A stretch of 64,000 nt of DNA from assembly GCF_903903185.1 (NCBI RefSeq), contig NZ_CAIUXT010000120.1, positions 1 through 64,000 of the forward strand, read 5' to 3'. The DNA comes from an uncultured Rhodoblastus sp. GTDB taxonomy: Bacteria; Pseudomonadota; Alphaproteobacteria; Rhizobiales; Beijerinckiaceae. Position 1 is the stretch's first letter; the number at the start of each line of letters is the position of its first letter. Shown one piece after another: positions 16,440 through 26,689 of this stretch. The notes beneath the pieces were generated by a model that saw nothing but the letters and a program-made list of their open reading frames with translations, made no database searches and had not been told where the DNA came from. The position numbers and the translations under genes are program-made.

Positions 16440-17321
16440 TCAATATCTGGCGCGAACCGGCGGTTCGGCATAGGCGACTGCAGCCGGCATCCAGCGCAGG
16501 CCGACGCGCAGGTCGTTCGAGGCGACATTGAAATGCTGTGTTTCGAAATGGCAGCTAAATTGGGTCTGGTTGTTGCACGCGATGGTCCCGGTGTTGAAGG
16601 TTCCCATGTTGACATAGCGATAGCCGACATCGAGCAGCAGATTGGGAGAAAGGCGATAGGCGACGCCGGCCGTCAGCGCCCATGCGAAATTCGTCCCGTT
16701 GTTATTGTTGGCGAAGCCGAAGGCGGCGCCGGGATAGAGCGAAATATCCTTCAGGCCCGAGACCTGATAGGCGGCGAAACCGACGCCGCCGCCGACATAA
16801 GGGGTGAATCCGCCCCAGGTTCCGACGTCGATATAGCCATTGGCGAGAAACAGCGCGGTTTTGATCTGGCCGGTATATTCGTCCCCGCAAAACACTCCCG
16901 AGGTCGGGTCGCAAGGCGATACGGACGGATCGCCCCATTGATAGGTCGAACTGGCGCGATAATTGATGCTGTTGCGGTATTCGCCGGTGACGTCGGCGCG
17001 CAGCCATGGGTTGAATTTATAGCCGACGCCGAGTCCGAGCAGGAGGGGGTCGCCGACGCTGGCCGGGCCTTCGATCGTGCTGAGCGAGGCGACGGTCTGG
17101 CCATCGCGATAGGTCGACTGGAGATTCGAGGCGTTGGCGTTGGCGACGCCGAGGTCGCCGCGCAGATAAAAGCCGGTTTCCTCGACGATCGCGCCGCGCA
17201 GCGGTTCTTCGATCGGCGGCGCCGGCGGCAGCAGATCGGCGGCGCGCGCGCCGCCCCCGACGGTCTGGGAGCCGGCGATGGCCGCGACGCTTGCGAGAAT
17301 GAGGGCTTCGATACGGCCCAT
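16440..17321 (-). CDS. Outer-membrane beta-barrel protein (paralogue)
   Basis: Start ATG 17321 (MGRIEALILASVAAIAGS...), preceded by AAGGGA. A longer frame from 17372 would displace the signal peptide. About 293 residues. The barrel pattern is shared with the neighbouring gene: GFYLRGDLGVANANASN, VGYKFNPWLRADVTGEY, GYIDVGTWGGFTPYVGGG, and a C-terminal LLLDVGYRYVNMGTF plus NDLRVGLRWMP strand. It contains paired cysteines (PCDPTSGVFCGDE; IACNNQTQFSC). Own terminator at 16374-16403 and own CtrA box at 17397-17411, 76 bp upstream. Confidence 0.82.
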   Translation of the reverse strand: MGRIEALILASVAAIAGSQTVGGGARAADLLPPAPPIEEPLRGAIVEETGFYLRGDLGVANANASNLQSTYRDGQTVASLSTIEGPASVGDPLLLGLGVGYKFNPWLRADVTGEYRNSINYRASSTYQWGDPSVSPCDPTSGVFCGDEYTGQIKTALFLANGYIDVGTWGGFTPYVGGGVGFAAYQVSGLKDISLYPGAAFGFANNNNGTNFAWALTAGVAYRLSPNLLLDVGYRYVNMGTFNTGTIACNNQTQFSCHFETQHFNVASNDLRVGLRWMPAAVAYAEPPVRARY

Positions 17322-17396
17322 GACGGAATCCCTTTTTTGGACGGGCGCATTTGGCCCGAAATCTTGTTCCACGAGGGGATTCTTGCCAGTAAAGGC

Positions 17397-17411
17397 TTAA
17401 ATAGGTCTTAA
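17397..17411. promoter_or_regulatory. CtrA box upstream of the second beta-barrel gene
   Basis: Perfect TTAAATAGGTCTTAA (followed by CC), 76 bp upstream of the start at 17321, almost the same distance as for the paralogue. A further TTAA lies at 17421-17424. Confidence 0.72.
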
Positions 17412-17606
17412 CCCTAATCTTTAACCGTATTTTTTATATCTTGCCGCATGGCCGGAACATCCGAGGCGGACGGGACTGGCGCGGCCGGGATCGTGACGTA
17501 GGTAAGGACTTTACTAATGCGTTTCGATCCGCTACGCCATTGCCGCAGATTGCCCCGGCCTTGCGCTGGGGTTTTTGCGTTGCGCCGGAAATGGGCGCCG
17601 GTTCGC

Positions 17607-17670
17607 CTGAACCGAAGGTCCGCGTTAGAGCTTTTTCAGGCGAGGCGCACCCGGTTCGCGTGAAGAAAAC
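17607..17670 (+). repeat. Dispersed intergenic repeat, copy 1
   Basis: GAACCGAAGGTCCGCGTT and a downstream CCGGTTCGC, with similar spacing, recur at 39377-39441. It resembles small intergenic repeat families of Hyphomicrobiales. The family name is not claimed. Confidence 0.6.
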
Positions 17671-17751
17671 GCATGAAAACGACAACGAGGGCCCCGATCC
17701 GATGCGATTCGATCGATAAAGGCTCGGACGGAAAGCGAAAGACCTGAAGAT

Positions 17752-19047
<1,296 letters not shown>

Positions 19048-19098
19048 CGCCGACCGTTTCTCGACGGAAAAACTTCAGGCGAAGAGCAAAGGCGCAGA

Positions 19099-20256
19099 AT
19101 GGCTGACTATTATCCGCTCCTGGCCAAAGCCGTTTCCGGCCTGAAGGCGTCGACGCCGGAGACGCGGCAGGCAATTTACGAACGCGCGCGCAAGGCGCTG
19201 CTGGGGCAATTGCGCTCGATGCAGCCGCCGGCGCCCGAAGGCGCCATCGAGCGCGAAGCCGAGGCGCTCGACGAGGCCATCGCGCGGCTGGAGCGCGCCT
19301 TTTTCGGCGCTCCAACCGCCGACGTCGCCGAACCCGCGCGCGACGAAACCACTATTGCCGAACCTGCCGCCGCCGCATCCGCCGTTCAACAGGCCGAACC
19401 CGCCGCGCCGGTCGATGAGCCGGAAGTTGTGACGCTTGCGCCGCGCGAAAACGCCCGTCCGGCGGCGCCCAAACCCGATCTCAAGGAGCGCGGCGGCTGG
19501 CGGCGGATCGCCATCGTCGCCGGCGCGCTGGCTTCGGTGCTGGCCCTCGTCGGCTTCGCCGCATGGAAATTGCGCGACAATCCGGAGGAACTGGCGCGCC
19601 GGAGGCCCACTCCGGAGGCGGCCGAACCGAATACCGGCGGCAAGATCGGCGAAAGAATCGGCGATGGACAAGCGTCGCGAAATCCGGCGGGAGCGCCAGG
19701 CGGGCCGGTCATTCCCGTGGCCTCCCGCGCCGCTGTATTGGCCCAGGCCCCTGACGAACCCGGCGGCGTCAAGACCTACATCGGTTCGGTGGTCTGGCGC
19801 CGCGATTCGGCCAACCGTGGCCCCAACCAGCAACTGGCCGGCGCGATCCGCGCCGATATCGAGATTCCGGAAGCGAAATTCAAAGCCTCGGTGGTGATGG
19901 AAAAGAATTACGACACGGCGCTTTCCTTCAGCCACACCATCAATCTGCGCTTCGAGCCGGCGGCGGGGTCGCCGATCGGCGATGTCAACGCCATCAACAT
20001 GCCGGAAATGCGTCGCGACGACGCCGCCAAGGGATCGCCTTTGCTCGGCCTGCCCGTCCAGATCGCGCCGAATGTCTTTCTGGTGGGGCTTGCTTCGGCT
20101 TCCGAGACGCAAAATCTCGACCTGCTGCGCGGTCCGAACTGGATAGACATTCCGATGAGCATCGCCAATAGCCGCGTCGCCAAATTGACCTTCGAGAAAG
20201 GTCCGGGCGGCGACAAACTCGTCGCCGACGTCCTCGCGGAATGGAAGGGCCCATGA
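19099..20256 (+). CDS. Conserved-type single-pass membrane protein of unknown function
   Basis: 385 residues in three parts. The cytoplasmic N-terminus (MADYYPLLAKAVSGLKAST...RQAIYERARKALLGQL, about 1-75) is helical. A Pro/Ala/Glu-rich linker leads to one membrane helix (IAIVAGALASVLALVGFAAW, about 136-156). A periplasmic C-terminal domain (about 215-385) contains GAIRADIEIPEAKFKASVVMEKNYD. The same architecture is common next to purA in this order as far as I recall, without an assigned function. Probably transcribed with purA. Confidence 0.7.
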   Translation: MADYYPLLAKAVSGLKASTPETRQAIYERARKALLGQLRSMQPPAPEGAIEREAEALDEAIARLERAFFGAPTADVAEPARDETTIAEPAAAASAVQQAEPAAPVDEPEVVTLAPRENARPAAPKPDLKERGGWRRIAIVAGALASVLALVGFAAWKLRDNPEELARRRPTPEAAEPNTGGKIGERIGDGQASRNPAGAPGGPVIPVASRAAVLAQAPDEPGGVKTYIGSVVWRRDSANRGPNQQLAGAIRADIEIPEAKFKASVVMEKNYDTALSFSHTINLRFEPAAGSPIGDVNAINMPEMRRDDAAKGSPLLGLPVQIAPNVFLVGLASASETQNLDLLRGPNWIDIPMSIANSRVAKLTFEKGPGGDKLVADVLAEWKGP

Positions 20257-20367
20257 AAAGGCCGTCGTAATGGGCAGACCCATGCTGTAGAAACAATTGC
20301 CTGGAGACTTCTGTTTTAAAAGGCTCCAGAGCAACCTCTACGAACTGGCGCGCTCCAATCTGAGGCT

Positions 20368-21288
20368 TTAAAGCCGCGCCTGCGCCTGCGCCGGCGCGGA
20401 CAGCGGCAGGGGACGCGGCAAGGCTTCGATGCGGGAGACGCGCTCGCGCACCGCCTGCTGCACTTTCTCGAATGCGCGCACCTCGATCTGCCGCACCCTT
20501 TCGCGCGAAATGCCGAATTCGGTGGAGAGATCTTCGAGCGTGATCGGATCGTCGGCGAGCCGGCGGGCCTCGAAAATGCGCCTTTCGCGCTCGTTGAGCA
20601 CGCCGAGCGCCTGAGAAAGCGCCTCGCGGCGCGTGTCGCTTTCCTCGGACTGAACCAGAAGGCTCTCCTGACTCGCGGAATCGTCGACGAGCCAATCCTG
20701 CCACTCGCCTTCGCCCTCTTCGCGCAGCGGCGCATTGAGCGAGGCGTCGCCGCTGAGGCGGCGGTTCATATCGACGACTTCCTTCTGCGACACGCCGAGC
20801 TTGGTGGCGATGGCGGCGACGTGGTCGTGTTTCAGATCGCCGTCCTCCAGCGCCGAGATCTGGCTCTTGGCCCGGCGCAGGTTGAAGAACAGCTTTTTCT
20901 GATTGGCCGTGGTGCCCATTTTGACAAGGCTCCACGAACGCAGGATATATTCCTGAATCGAGGCGCGGATCCACCACATCGCATAGGTGGCGAGGCGAAA
21001 GCCCTTTTCTGGCTCGAACCGCTTGACCGCCTGCATCAGCCCGATGTTGCCCTCGGAAATCACTTCGCCGATCGGCAGGCCGTAGCCGCGATAGCCCATG
21101 GCGATCTTGGCGACGAGCCGAAGATGCGAGGTGACCAACCGATGCGCTGCGGCGCTGTCGGAATGTTCGCGCCAGCTTTTGGCCAGCATGTATTCTTCCT
21201 GCGGCTGAAGCATGGGAAAACGGCGGATTTCATCGAGATAACGCGACAGGCCACTGTCGCCTGCAAGAATGGGTAGCGCGGCTGCCAT
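20368..21288 (-). CDS. rpoH: RNA polymerase sigma-32 factor RpoH
   Basis: Heat-shock sigma factor, 306 residues. Start ATG 21288 is behind a strong AGGAGG. A longer frame from 21318 lacks one. Region 2.1-2.4 is clear (SHLRLVAKIAMGYRGYGLPI, GLMQAVKRFEPEKGFRLATY, AMWWIRASIQEYILRSWSLV). The RpoH box lies near NQKKLFFNLRRAKSQI (about 122-137), and region 4 helix-turn-helix is LEDLSTEFGISRERVRQIEV. Alphaproteobacteria often have two RpoH copies. The Ala/Gln/Leu-rich tail (APAQAQARL) is unremarkable. Converges with the purA-linked gene, leaving 111 bp between. Confidence 0.96.
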   Translation of the reverse strand: MAAALPILAGDSGLSRYLDEIRRFPMLQPQEEYMLAKSWREHSDSAAAHRLVTSHLRLVAKIAMGYRGYGLPIGEVISEGNIGLMQAVKRFEPEKGFRLATYAMWWIRASIQEYILRSWSLVKMGTTANQKKLFFNLRRAKSQISALEDGDLKHDHVAAIATKLGVSQKEVVDMNRRLSGDASLNAPLREEGEGEWQDWLVDDSASQESLLVQSEESDTRREALSQALGVLNERERRIFEARRLADDPITLEDLSTEFGISRERVRQIEVRAFEKVQQAVRERVSRIEALPRPLPLSAPAQAQARL

Positions 21289-21541
21289 CAAACCCTCCTG
21301 GATCCGGACGCCCGGCACGGCGCGTCCGAGACGGTCGCAACACGCCGACCGTCGAACGGAACATATAGGGACCAGAAACCATGGCCGAAAGAGGGCGATG
21401 CCTTCAAATCCCGATTAAAAATCGGTAACCCGGCGCGCAGGCGCCTGTTCCCTCTACGGGGGAAAATGCTTTTTGGTTCTGGCATTGAACCGTCATTATG
21501 CGCTAACACAACGGTCAATCCCGAAAAAACAGGGCGCATCG

Positions 21542-22741
21542 ATGCAAAACTCCCTTTTCGCTAATGTCGCGGAACTTCCCCGCGACCCGATCCTCGGCCT
21601 GACCGAGGCCTTTGTCGCCGACAAGAATCCGGGCCGCGTCAATCTCGGCGTCGGCGTCTATCAGGACGAAAGCGGAAAGACGCCGCTGCTGGCTTGCGTC
21701 AGGCTGGCGGAGGAAAATCTGCTCGCCAAGGCCGCGCCCCACAGCTATGTCCCGATCGACGGTCTTGGGGGCTTCAATTCCGCCATCACCCGGATGGTCT
21801 TCGCCGATTCCGCCGATTTCGCCCATGTCGCCACGGCGCAGGCGCTCGGCGGCACCGGCGCGCTGAAACTGGGCGCCGAACTCTTGAAGGTGATCTCGCC
21901 CGGCGCAAAAATATGGATCAGCGATCCGAGTTGGGAAAACCATCGCGCCTTGTTCTCCGCCGCCGGTTTTGCGGTCGAGACCTATCCCTATTACGGAGCC
22001 GATGGCGAACTGGACTTTTCAGGGCTGATCGCGGCGCTCGAAAAAATTCCCGCCGGCGACGTCGTGCTGCTGCACGCCTGCTGTCATAATCCGACCGGCC
22101 TCGACCTGTCGCAGGAACAGTGGCGACGAATCGCCAAAATCGTGCGCAAGCGCGGCCTGACGCCCTTTCTCGACACCGCCTATCTGGGCTTTGCCAAAGG
22201 TCTCGACGCCGACGCCTTTTCGGTGCGGCTGTTTGCCGAAGACGGCCGGCCTGTGTTGGTCTCCTTCTCGTTTTCCAAGTCGATGTCGCTGTATGGCGAG
22301 CGCGTCGGGGCCCTAAGCGTGCTGACCGCCAGTTCGGCGGAGCGCGGACGCGTGCTGAGCCAACTCAAGCGCATCGCCCGCGTCACCTATTCCTCTCCCC
22401 CGAGCCACGGCGCGGCGGCGGCGGCGCTGGTGCTGGCCGATCCGGCCTTGAGAACGCAATGGGTGGACGAACTCGCCAGGATGCGCCTGCGTATCAAGGC
22501 GATGCGCACGGCGCTGGCGGCCAACCTGTCCGAGCGCCTGCCGAACCGCGATTTTTCCTATATCACGCGCCAGAACGGCATGTTCTCCTACTCGCGCCTG
22601 ACCGCGCCGCAGGCCATCGCACTGCGCGAAAAATATGCGGTCTATGCGCTCGACAGCGGCCGTATCTGCGTCGCGGCGCTGAACGGCAAGAACATCGATT
22701 TCGTCAGCGAATGCATAGCCAAAGTGATGACGGAAGTCTGA
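21542..22741 (+). CDS. Aspartate/aromatic-amino-acid aminotransferase
   Basis: PLP-dependent fold-type I transferase of the AspC/TyrB subgroup, 399 residues. Start ATG 21542 (MQNSLFANVAELPRDPILG). Upstream codons in the same frame read into the promoter region. Motifs: VNLGVGVYQDESGKTP, HNPTGLDLSQEQW (substrate/PLP contacts), and the Schiff-base lysine K246 in SFSKSMSLYGERVG. Transfers amino groups between aspartate or aromatic amino acids and 2-oxoglutarate. Whether it is aspC or tyrB in function cannot be told from the sequence. Divergent from rpoH. Confidence 0.92.
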   Translation: MQNSLFANVAELPRDPILGLTEAFVADKNPGRVNLGVGVYQDESGKTPLLACVRLAEENLLAKAAPHSYVPIDGLGGFNSAITRMVFADSADFAHVATAQALGGTGALKLGAELLKVISPGAKIWISDPSWENHRALFSAAGFAVETYPYYGADGELDFSGLIAALEKIPAGDVVLLHACCHNPTGLDLSQEQWRRIAKIVRKRGLTPFLDTAYLGFAKGLDADAFSVRLFAEDGRPVLVSFSFSKSMSLYGERVGALSVLTASSAERGRVLSQLKRIARVTYSSPPSHGAAAAALVLADPALRTQWVDELARMRLRIKAMRTALAANLSERLPNRDFSYITRQNGMFSYSRLTAPQAIALREKYAVYALDSGRICVAALNGKNIDFVSECIAKVMTEV

Positions 22742-22948
22742 GGCGAGGCTCGGAAGTCTGGTTAACAACTTCGTCATGCCCGTGCTGGTTACGGGCGTCA
22801 TGCAATCCACGCCGGGCCGCAGCCTCGGCGGAACCAAAAACAGCCTGAACCTCGCCACGAGAAGCCGCCGCGCCGCCGGTTAGCGTTCCGGCGGCGGCGC
22901 AATGGCGCAAGACGCGCGTGCGGGAATCGAGACGTTCCGGCAAGCCGG

Positions 22949-23587
22949 CTAAATCAACCCGTCGCGCTTCGCGGCCGCAGCGGCCTGCATGCGGTTCACG
23001 ACATTGAAAGCCCTGAAAATGGCGGTGACATGGACTTTGACGGTTTTGTCCGAAAGTCCGAGCGCCCGCCCGATTTCCTTGTTCGACTGCCCGGCGCTTA
23101 GCAGTTGCAACACCTCCTTCTGCCGCTCTGTCAGGCTCACAGCGATCTCAGGCCCGCCGTGGTCGTCCCCCGTGGCCAACGGCTCCGGCGTTTCATTCGC
23201 CAGCAAAGTCGGAACGTAGACGTTGCCCGCGAGCACGAATTGCAGCGCCGCGAGAAGGGTCTTCGGGGGCGCCGATTTGGGAATATAGCCGACGGCGCCC
23301 GCGGCCAGGGCTTTGCGCACGTCGCGAGGGTCCTCCGATGACGACAGAATGATCACCGGGAGTTCCGGTCGCCGCCGCCCGAATTCGCCGATCGCCGCCC
23401 ATCCGTCGCCGCCGGGCATCGCCAGATCGAGAAGCACCGCATCGAGATCGGCATGAGCCTCGGCGAGCGCGAGGCCCCTCGCGCTATCCTCGGCCAGTAG
23501 CGCGGTCGTGTTTGATCCCGCCTGCCGCAGCAAAGCCGCAAGGCCCTCGCGCACGACCGGATGATCGTCGACAATCAGCAGTTTCAT
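22949..23587 (-). CDS. LuxR/NarL-family response regulator
   Basis: 212 residues from ATG 23587 (MKLLIVDDHPVVREGL). An upstream ATG at 23605 is also possible. REC domain with acidic pair DDHP, phospho-acceptor Asp in DAVLLDLAMPGGDG (about 55) and Lys in GYIPKSA. C-terminal LuxR helix-turn-helix: LTERQKEVLQLLSAGQSNKEIGRALGLSDKTVKVHVTA. Likely partner is the hybrid sensor kinase at 24751-26541, with the PEP-CTERM gene between them, but pairing is by proximity only. The 207-bp gap between this gene and the aminotransferase holds nothing recognisable. Confidence 0.92.
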   Translation of the reverse strand: MKLLIVDDHPVVREGLAALLRQAGSNTTALLAEDSARGLALAEAHADLDAVLLDLAMPGGDGWAAIGEFGRRRPELPVIILSSSEDPRDVRKALAAGAVGYIPKSAPPKTLLAALQFVLAGNVYVPTLLANETPEPLATGDDHGGPEIAVSLTERQKEVLQLLSAGQSNKEIGRALGLSDKTVKVHVTAIFRAFNVVNRMQAAAAAKRDGLI

Positions 23588-23862
23588 TTGCGGATTGTGG
23601 ATCATTGCCTGTTGTTCGGCAAGCGAACCGGAGGTCTTAAGACCAGTCTTAGCCGCTCAGTCCAATTTACATAGCGGCATCATACGCAGAAAGTGGAAGG
23701 ATGACGGTCAAGTACAAAGCATACCAAGCTATGTCAAATTTATCGTGGACGATTGGTCGCGTCGAGCACAACAGGAATGGCGCGTGAATTGCGGACTATT
23801 GTTGCTCGTTGCCAAACAGAATATTACTTAGGTCATTTTCCATTTAAAACCAGGAGGATAAC

Positions 23863-24579
23863 ATGACAAGAGTGCATCTGGCAGTGGCGTTTGCGGCGCT
23901 TGTCGCAGGTTCCGAAGCGGCCTCGGCAGCTGTGATCGATAACATTAACGGCAATTTCCTGCCGCCCTTCAATGTGTTTGGGCCGCCTATCGAAAACATC
24001 GGTTGGACCTATACGCCGTCTTTTTCCTATAATCTGGATGGCGTTTTTTCGTATTTCAAGGCCGTCCCGAACGCCACCGCCGGCGCGCGAACAGTCACAG
24101 TCGTCATCGAAAATACCCCGGGCGGTTCCCCCATCGCCAGCGGAACTTTCACTGTCGGAAACGGCGGTGGCGCTCAAGGGGCGACCTTTTCACCCATTAC
24201 ACTTACTGCGGGTCAAACCTACTTCGTGGGCTTCGAGAATGTCGGCGATGGAACAGGCTCCAATACGAGCGGCGGTTTGGGCATCAACATTGTAGATTGG
24301 TATTCAGGTGTAAATGGTCAGCCTCTTAACCAGCAACCTGCCGGCACGGTCAACCTGAATGGTTGGTACTACGGTACGGCTTCGGGTAATGATTTCTCGA
24401 ATTTCGTATCGCAAACGCCGTTTGCCGCGCCGATACTCAACTTCTATGGGACGCCAATCAGCACGGGCGCCGTCCCCGAACCGTCCACTTGGGCAATGAT
24501 GCTGCTCGGCTTCGCCGGCCTTGGCCTGGCCGGCTATCGTCGGCAAAGAAAGACCGATGCGGTTGCCGATGCGGCCTGA
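23863..24579 (+). CDS. PEP-CTERM (PEPxxWA) sorted surface protein
   Basis: 238 residues, ATG 23863 with perfect AGGAGG. N-terminal signal peptide (VAFAALVAGSEAASA) and a beta-rich Gly/Thr/Asn mature part. A C-terminal sorting signal VPEPSTWAMMLLGFAGLGLA is followed by the basic tail YRRQRK. Such signals are processed by exosortase/archaeosortase-type enzymes, with export to the surface or exopolysaccharide matrix. No exosortase is in the window. It has its own terminator and sits between a LuxR regulator (divergent) and a hybrid kinase. Several Asn-Thr/Ser motifs in the mature part. Function of the body unknown. Confidence 0.88.
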   Translation: MTRVHLAVAFAALVAGSEAASAAVIDNINGNFLPPFNVFGPPIENIGWTYTPSFSYNLDGVFSYFKAVPNATAGARTVTVVIENTPGGSPIASGTFTVGNGGGAQGATFSPITLTAGQTYFVGFENVGDGTGSNTSGGLGINIVDWYSGVNGQPLNQQPAGTVNLNGWYYGTASGNDFSNFVSQTPFAAPILNFYGTPISTGAVPEPSTWAMMLLGFAGLGLAGYRRQRKTDAVADAA

Positions 24580-24606
24580 TCCGCGAGCGCCGCTATAAAT
24601 TGCAAG

Positions 24607-24636
24607 AGACCGCCGCGAGGCGGTCTTTTCGTTTTT
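24607..24636 (+). terminator. Rho-independent terminator after the PEP-CTERM gene
   Basis: AGACCGCC-GCGA-GGCGGTCT followed by TTTCGTTTTT, 27 bp after the stop. Confidence 0.9.
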
Positions 24637-24750
24637 AAGGCCGCTTGTCGCCAGAAGCGAGTTTGAACTGTTCTCCAAGCGGTTGCTGCCTTAATGATGA
24701 CCGAGGGCCCTACAATCCTGACGGTGGTTTTGCAAGGCAGGGAGTTGCGC

Positions 24751-26541
24751 ATGCCTCGCGAGGTTGTCAGCGACCGGATTCGCGCAGAGCAGATCCGAAT
24801 GCTCTATGGAACCGGGCGGGTGGGCGTCATCGCCGCCGCCGTTTCGGCCTTTCTGCTTGCCGGGGCATTGCAATTCATTGGCAGTTCGTCGTCGCTCGGA
24901 ACCCGGTTGTGGTTGGCCTACGTCGTTGTCGTCGTGACCGGCCATCTCGCGCTGTGCCGACGGTTTTGGCGCGCGGCGCCCGCCGACGCCGCCTGGCGCC
25001 CATGGGCTTTGGGGTTCGTCGCGTTCAGCGGCGCCGAGGGAGCGATGTGGGCCCTCGCCTCGGCGGCGCTGACCACGCCCGGGCAGGTCGATCAGCAGCT
25101 GCTCGTGTTGGTGGTTGCCGGCTCGGTCGCCGCTGGCGCCCTGGCGGTGTTCGGCACTTACCTTCCCGCCTTCTACGCCCTGCTGTTTCCCTTCGCCGTT
25201 CCTTATGCAATCGCTGCGGCGGCCGGGGGCAGGCCGTTTGACCATTCGCTTGCAATATTGTTCCCCATCTACATCGTCGCCTTCGCGGTCCTGGGGCGGA
25301 AAATCAGCGCAAATCTCGTTGAAACGCTGCGCCTGCGCTTCGAGAACGAGGATCTGGCCCGCGAGTTGCGCATTCAGAAAGAGGCCGCCGAACAGGCCAA
25401 TATCGCCAAATCAAGCTTTCTCGCTGCGGCAAGCCATGATCTTCGCCAGCCCGTCCATGCGCTGAGCCTGCTGGTCGGCGCGTTGCAGGGGCACGCGATG
25501 AGCGACGAGATGCGGGGTCTCGTCGAGCACATCGGCGGTTCGGTCGCCGCCATGGACGGCCTCTTCAATTCGCTGCTCGACATTTCCAGGCTCGACGCTG
25601 GCGTCGTGAAGACCAGCATCGAGGAGTTTGCGATCCAGCCGCTGCTCGCGCGAGTCTGCCGAGACTACGGCGACGAGGCCGAGACCAGGGGCCTGGGTCT
25701 GGTTTTGCTCCCGTGTTCCGCCATCGTGCGCAGCGACCCGGTGCTGATCGAGCGAATCCTGCGCAATCTCGTCGCCAACGCGCTGCGCTACACGGAGAGC
25801 GGGCGCGTCGTCGTCGGGTGTCGCCGACGCAACGGGCTTCGGATCGAGGTTTGGGATACCGGGCGCGGCATCCCGCCGGACCAGCAGCAGCAGATCTTTC
25901 GCGAGTTCTACCAGTTGGCCAATAGCGAGCGCGACCGTGCGAAAGGCCTCGGATTGGGGCTGGCGATTGTCGACCGGCTTGCGAAACTGCTCGATTGCCG
26001 CCTCTCGCTAAAATCGGCGCCCGGCAAAGGCTCGGTGTTCCGGATCGTCGTCCCGCTCGCCCACAATCAGGTTCTCAACGCCGCCCTTGCGCCCGAAGCG
26101 CCATTGAACGCCATGCCCCGCGGGCTGATCCTGGTCATCGACGATGACGCCGCCATTCAAGGGGCCATGGCAAGTCTGCTGTCGAGTTGGGGACACGAGG
26201 TCGTGGCGGCCGGTTCCCTTGCCGAAATGCTCGAGCGCGTCGAGACATCGCTGCGGCGCCCCGACCTCCTGCTTTGCGATTACCGGCTGCGCGATGGCGA
26301 GAACGGCATCGACGTCATCCGACGCTTGCAGTCCGAGTATAACGAAGCCCTGCCCGCGGTGCTGATTACCGGCGATACGGCCCCCGACCGGCTCAGAGAA
26401 GCAAGGGAAAGCGGCCTGATCCTGCTTCACAAGCCGGTCACCAACATCAAACTCAGGGCGACGGTCGGAAATCTGATTCGGGCCAACATCGGCGATAGGC
26501 TAAAGGATGCGGAGATATCCGGGAGCGAGCAGCTTTCTTAA
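24751..26541 (+). CDS. Membrane hybrid sensor histidine kinase
   Basis: Start ATG 24751 chosen for its AGGGAG site. An ATG at 24694 has none. 596 residues: five to six membrane helices (about 23-180; e.g. LWLAYVVVVVTGHLAL, LLVLVVAGSVAAGALAVFG), then a coiled coil, then HisKA with H229 in AASHDLRQPVHALSLL. HATPase_c follows (LRNLVANALRYTESG, DTGRGIPPDQ, GLGLGLAIVDRLAKLL), and a C-terminal receiver domain with phospho-acceptor D510 in LLCDYRLRDGENG. The SHDLRQP H-box variant is typical of the group that passes phosphate to LuxR-type regulators. Ligand unknown. Downstream 26542-26689 is empty. Confidence 0.9.
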   Translation: MPREVVSDRIRAEQIRMLYGTGRVGVIAAAVSAFLLAGALQFIGSSSSLGTRLWLAYVVVVVTGHLALCRRFWRAAPADAAWRPWALGFVAFSGAEGAMWALASAALTTPGQVDQQLLVLVVAGSVAAGALAVFGTYLPAFYALLFPFAVPYAIAAAAGGRPFDHSLAILFPIYIVAFAVLGRKISANLVETLRLRFENEDLARELRIQKEAAEQANIAKSSFLAAASHDLRQPVHALSLLVGALQGHAMSDEMRGLVEHIGGSVAAMDGLFNSLLDISRLDAGVVKTSIEEFAIQPLLARVCRDYGDEAETRGLGLVLLPCSAIVRSDPVLIERILRNLVANALRYTESGRVVVGCRRRNGLRIEVWDTGRGIPPDQQQQIFREFYQLANSERDRAKGLGLGLAIVDRLAKLLDCRLSLKSAPGKGSVFRIVVPLAHNQVLNAALAPEAPLNAMPRGLILVIDDDAAIQGAMASLLSSWGHEVVAAGSLAEMLERVETSLRRPDLLLCDYRLRDGENGIDVIRRLQSEYNEALPAVLITGDTAPDRLREARESGLILLHKPVTNIKLRATVGNLIRANIGDRLKDAEISGSEQLS

Positions 26542-26689
26542 AGCGATCCGGCAGCCATCCGTCTCCTTGCATTTTCCCGGCGGCAGGACCGTCTTTGCTG
26601 CCCGTTGCGCGGTGAACGCGGCATAGCCGGCGAGGCTCGCGAAGGACGGCGACGACCGCCGCAAGCGCCAGCCGCGCGCGCCGCCCGCC

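Larger units (their letters stand above)
17322..17751. other. Divergent intergenic region before purA
   Basis: 430 bp holding the CtrA box of the outer-membrane gene, an AT-rich tract (TATTTTTTATATC at about 17428-17440), a copy of a dispersed intergenic repeat (17607-17670), and presumably the purA promoter. No credible gene: a frame at 17441-17719 has no family signal. Confidence 0.5.

Noticed and set aside
20302..20336. CTGGAG...CTCCAG hairpin between the purA-linked gene and rpoH as terminator
   Set aside because: Short arms, long loop and no T-run. It may act weakly but cannot be supported.
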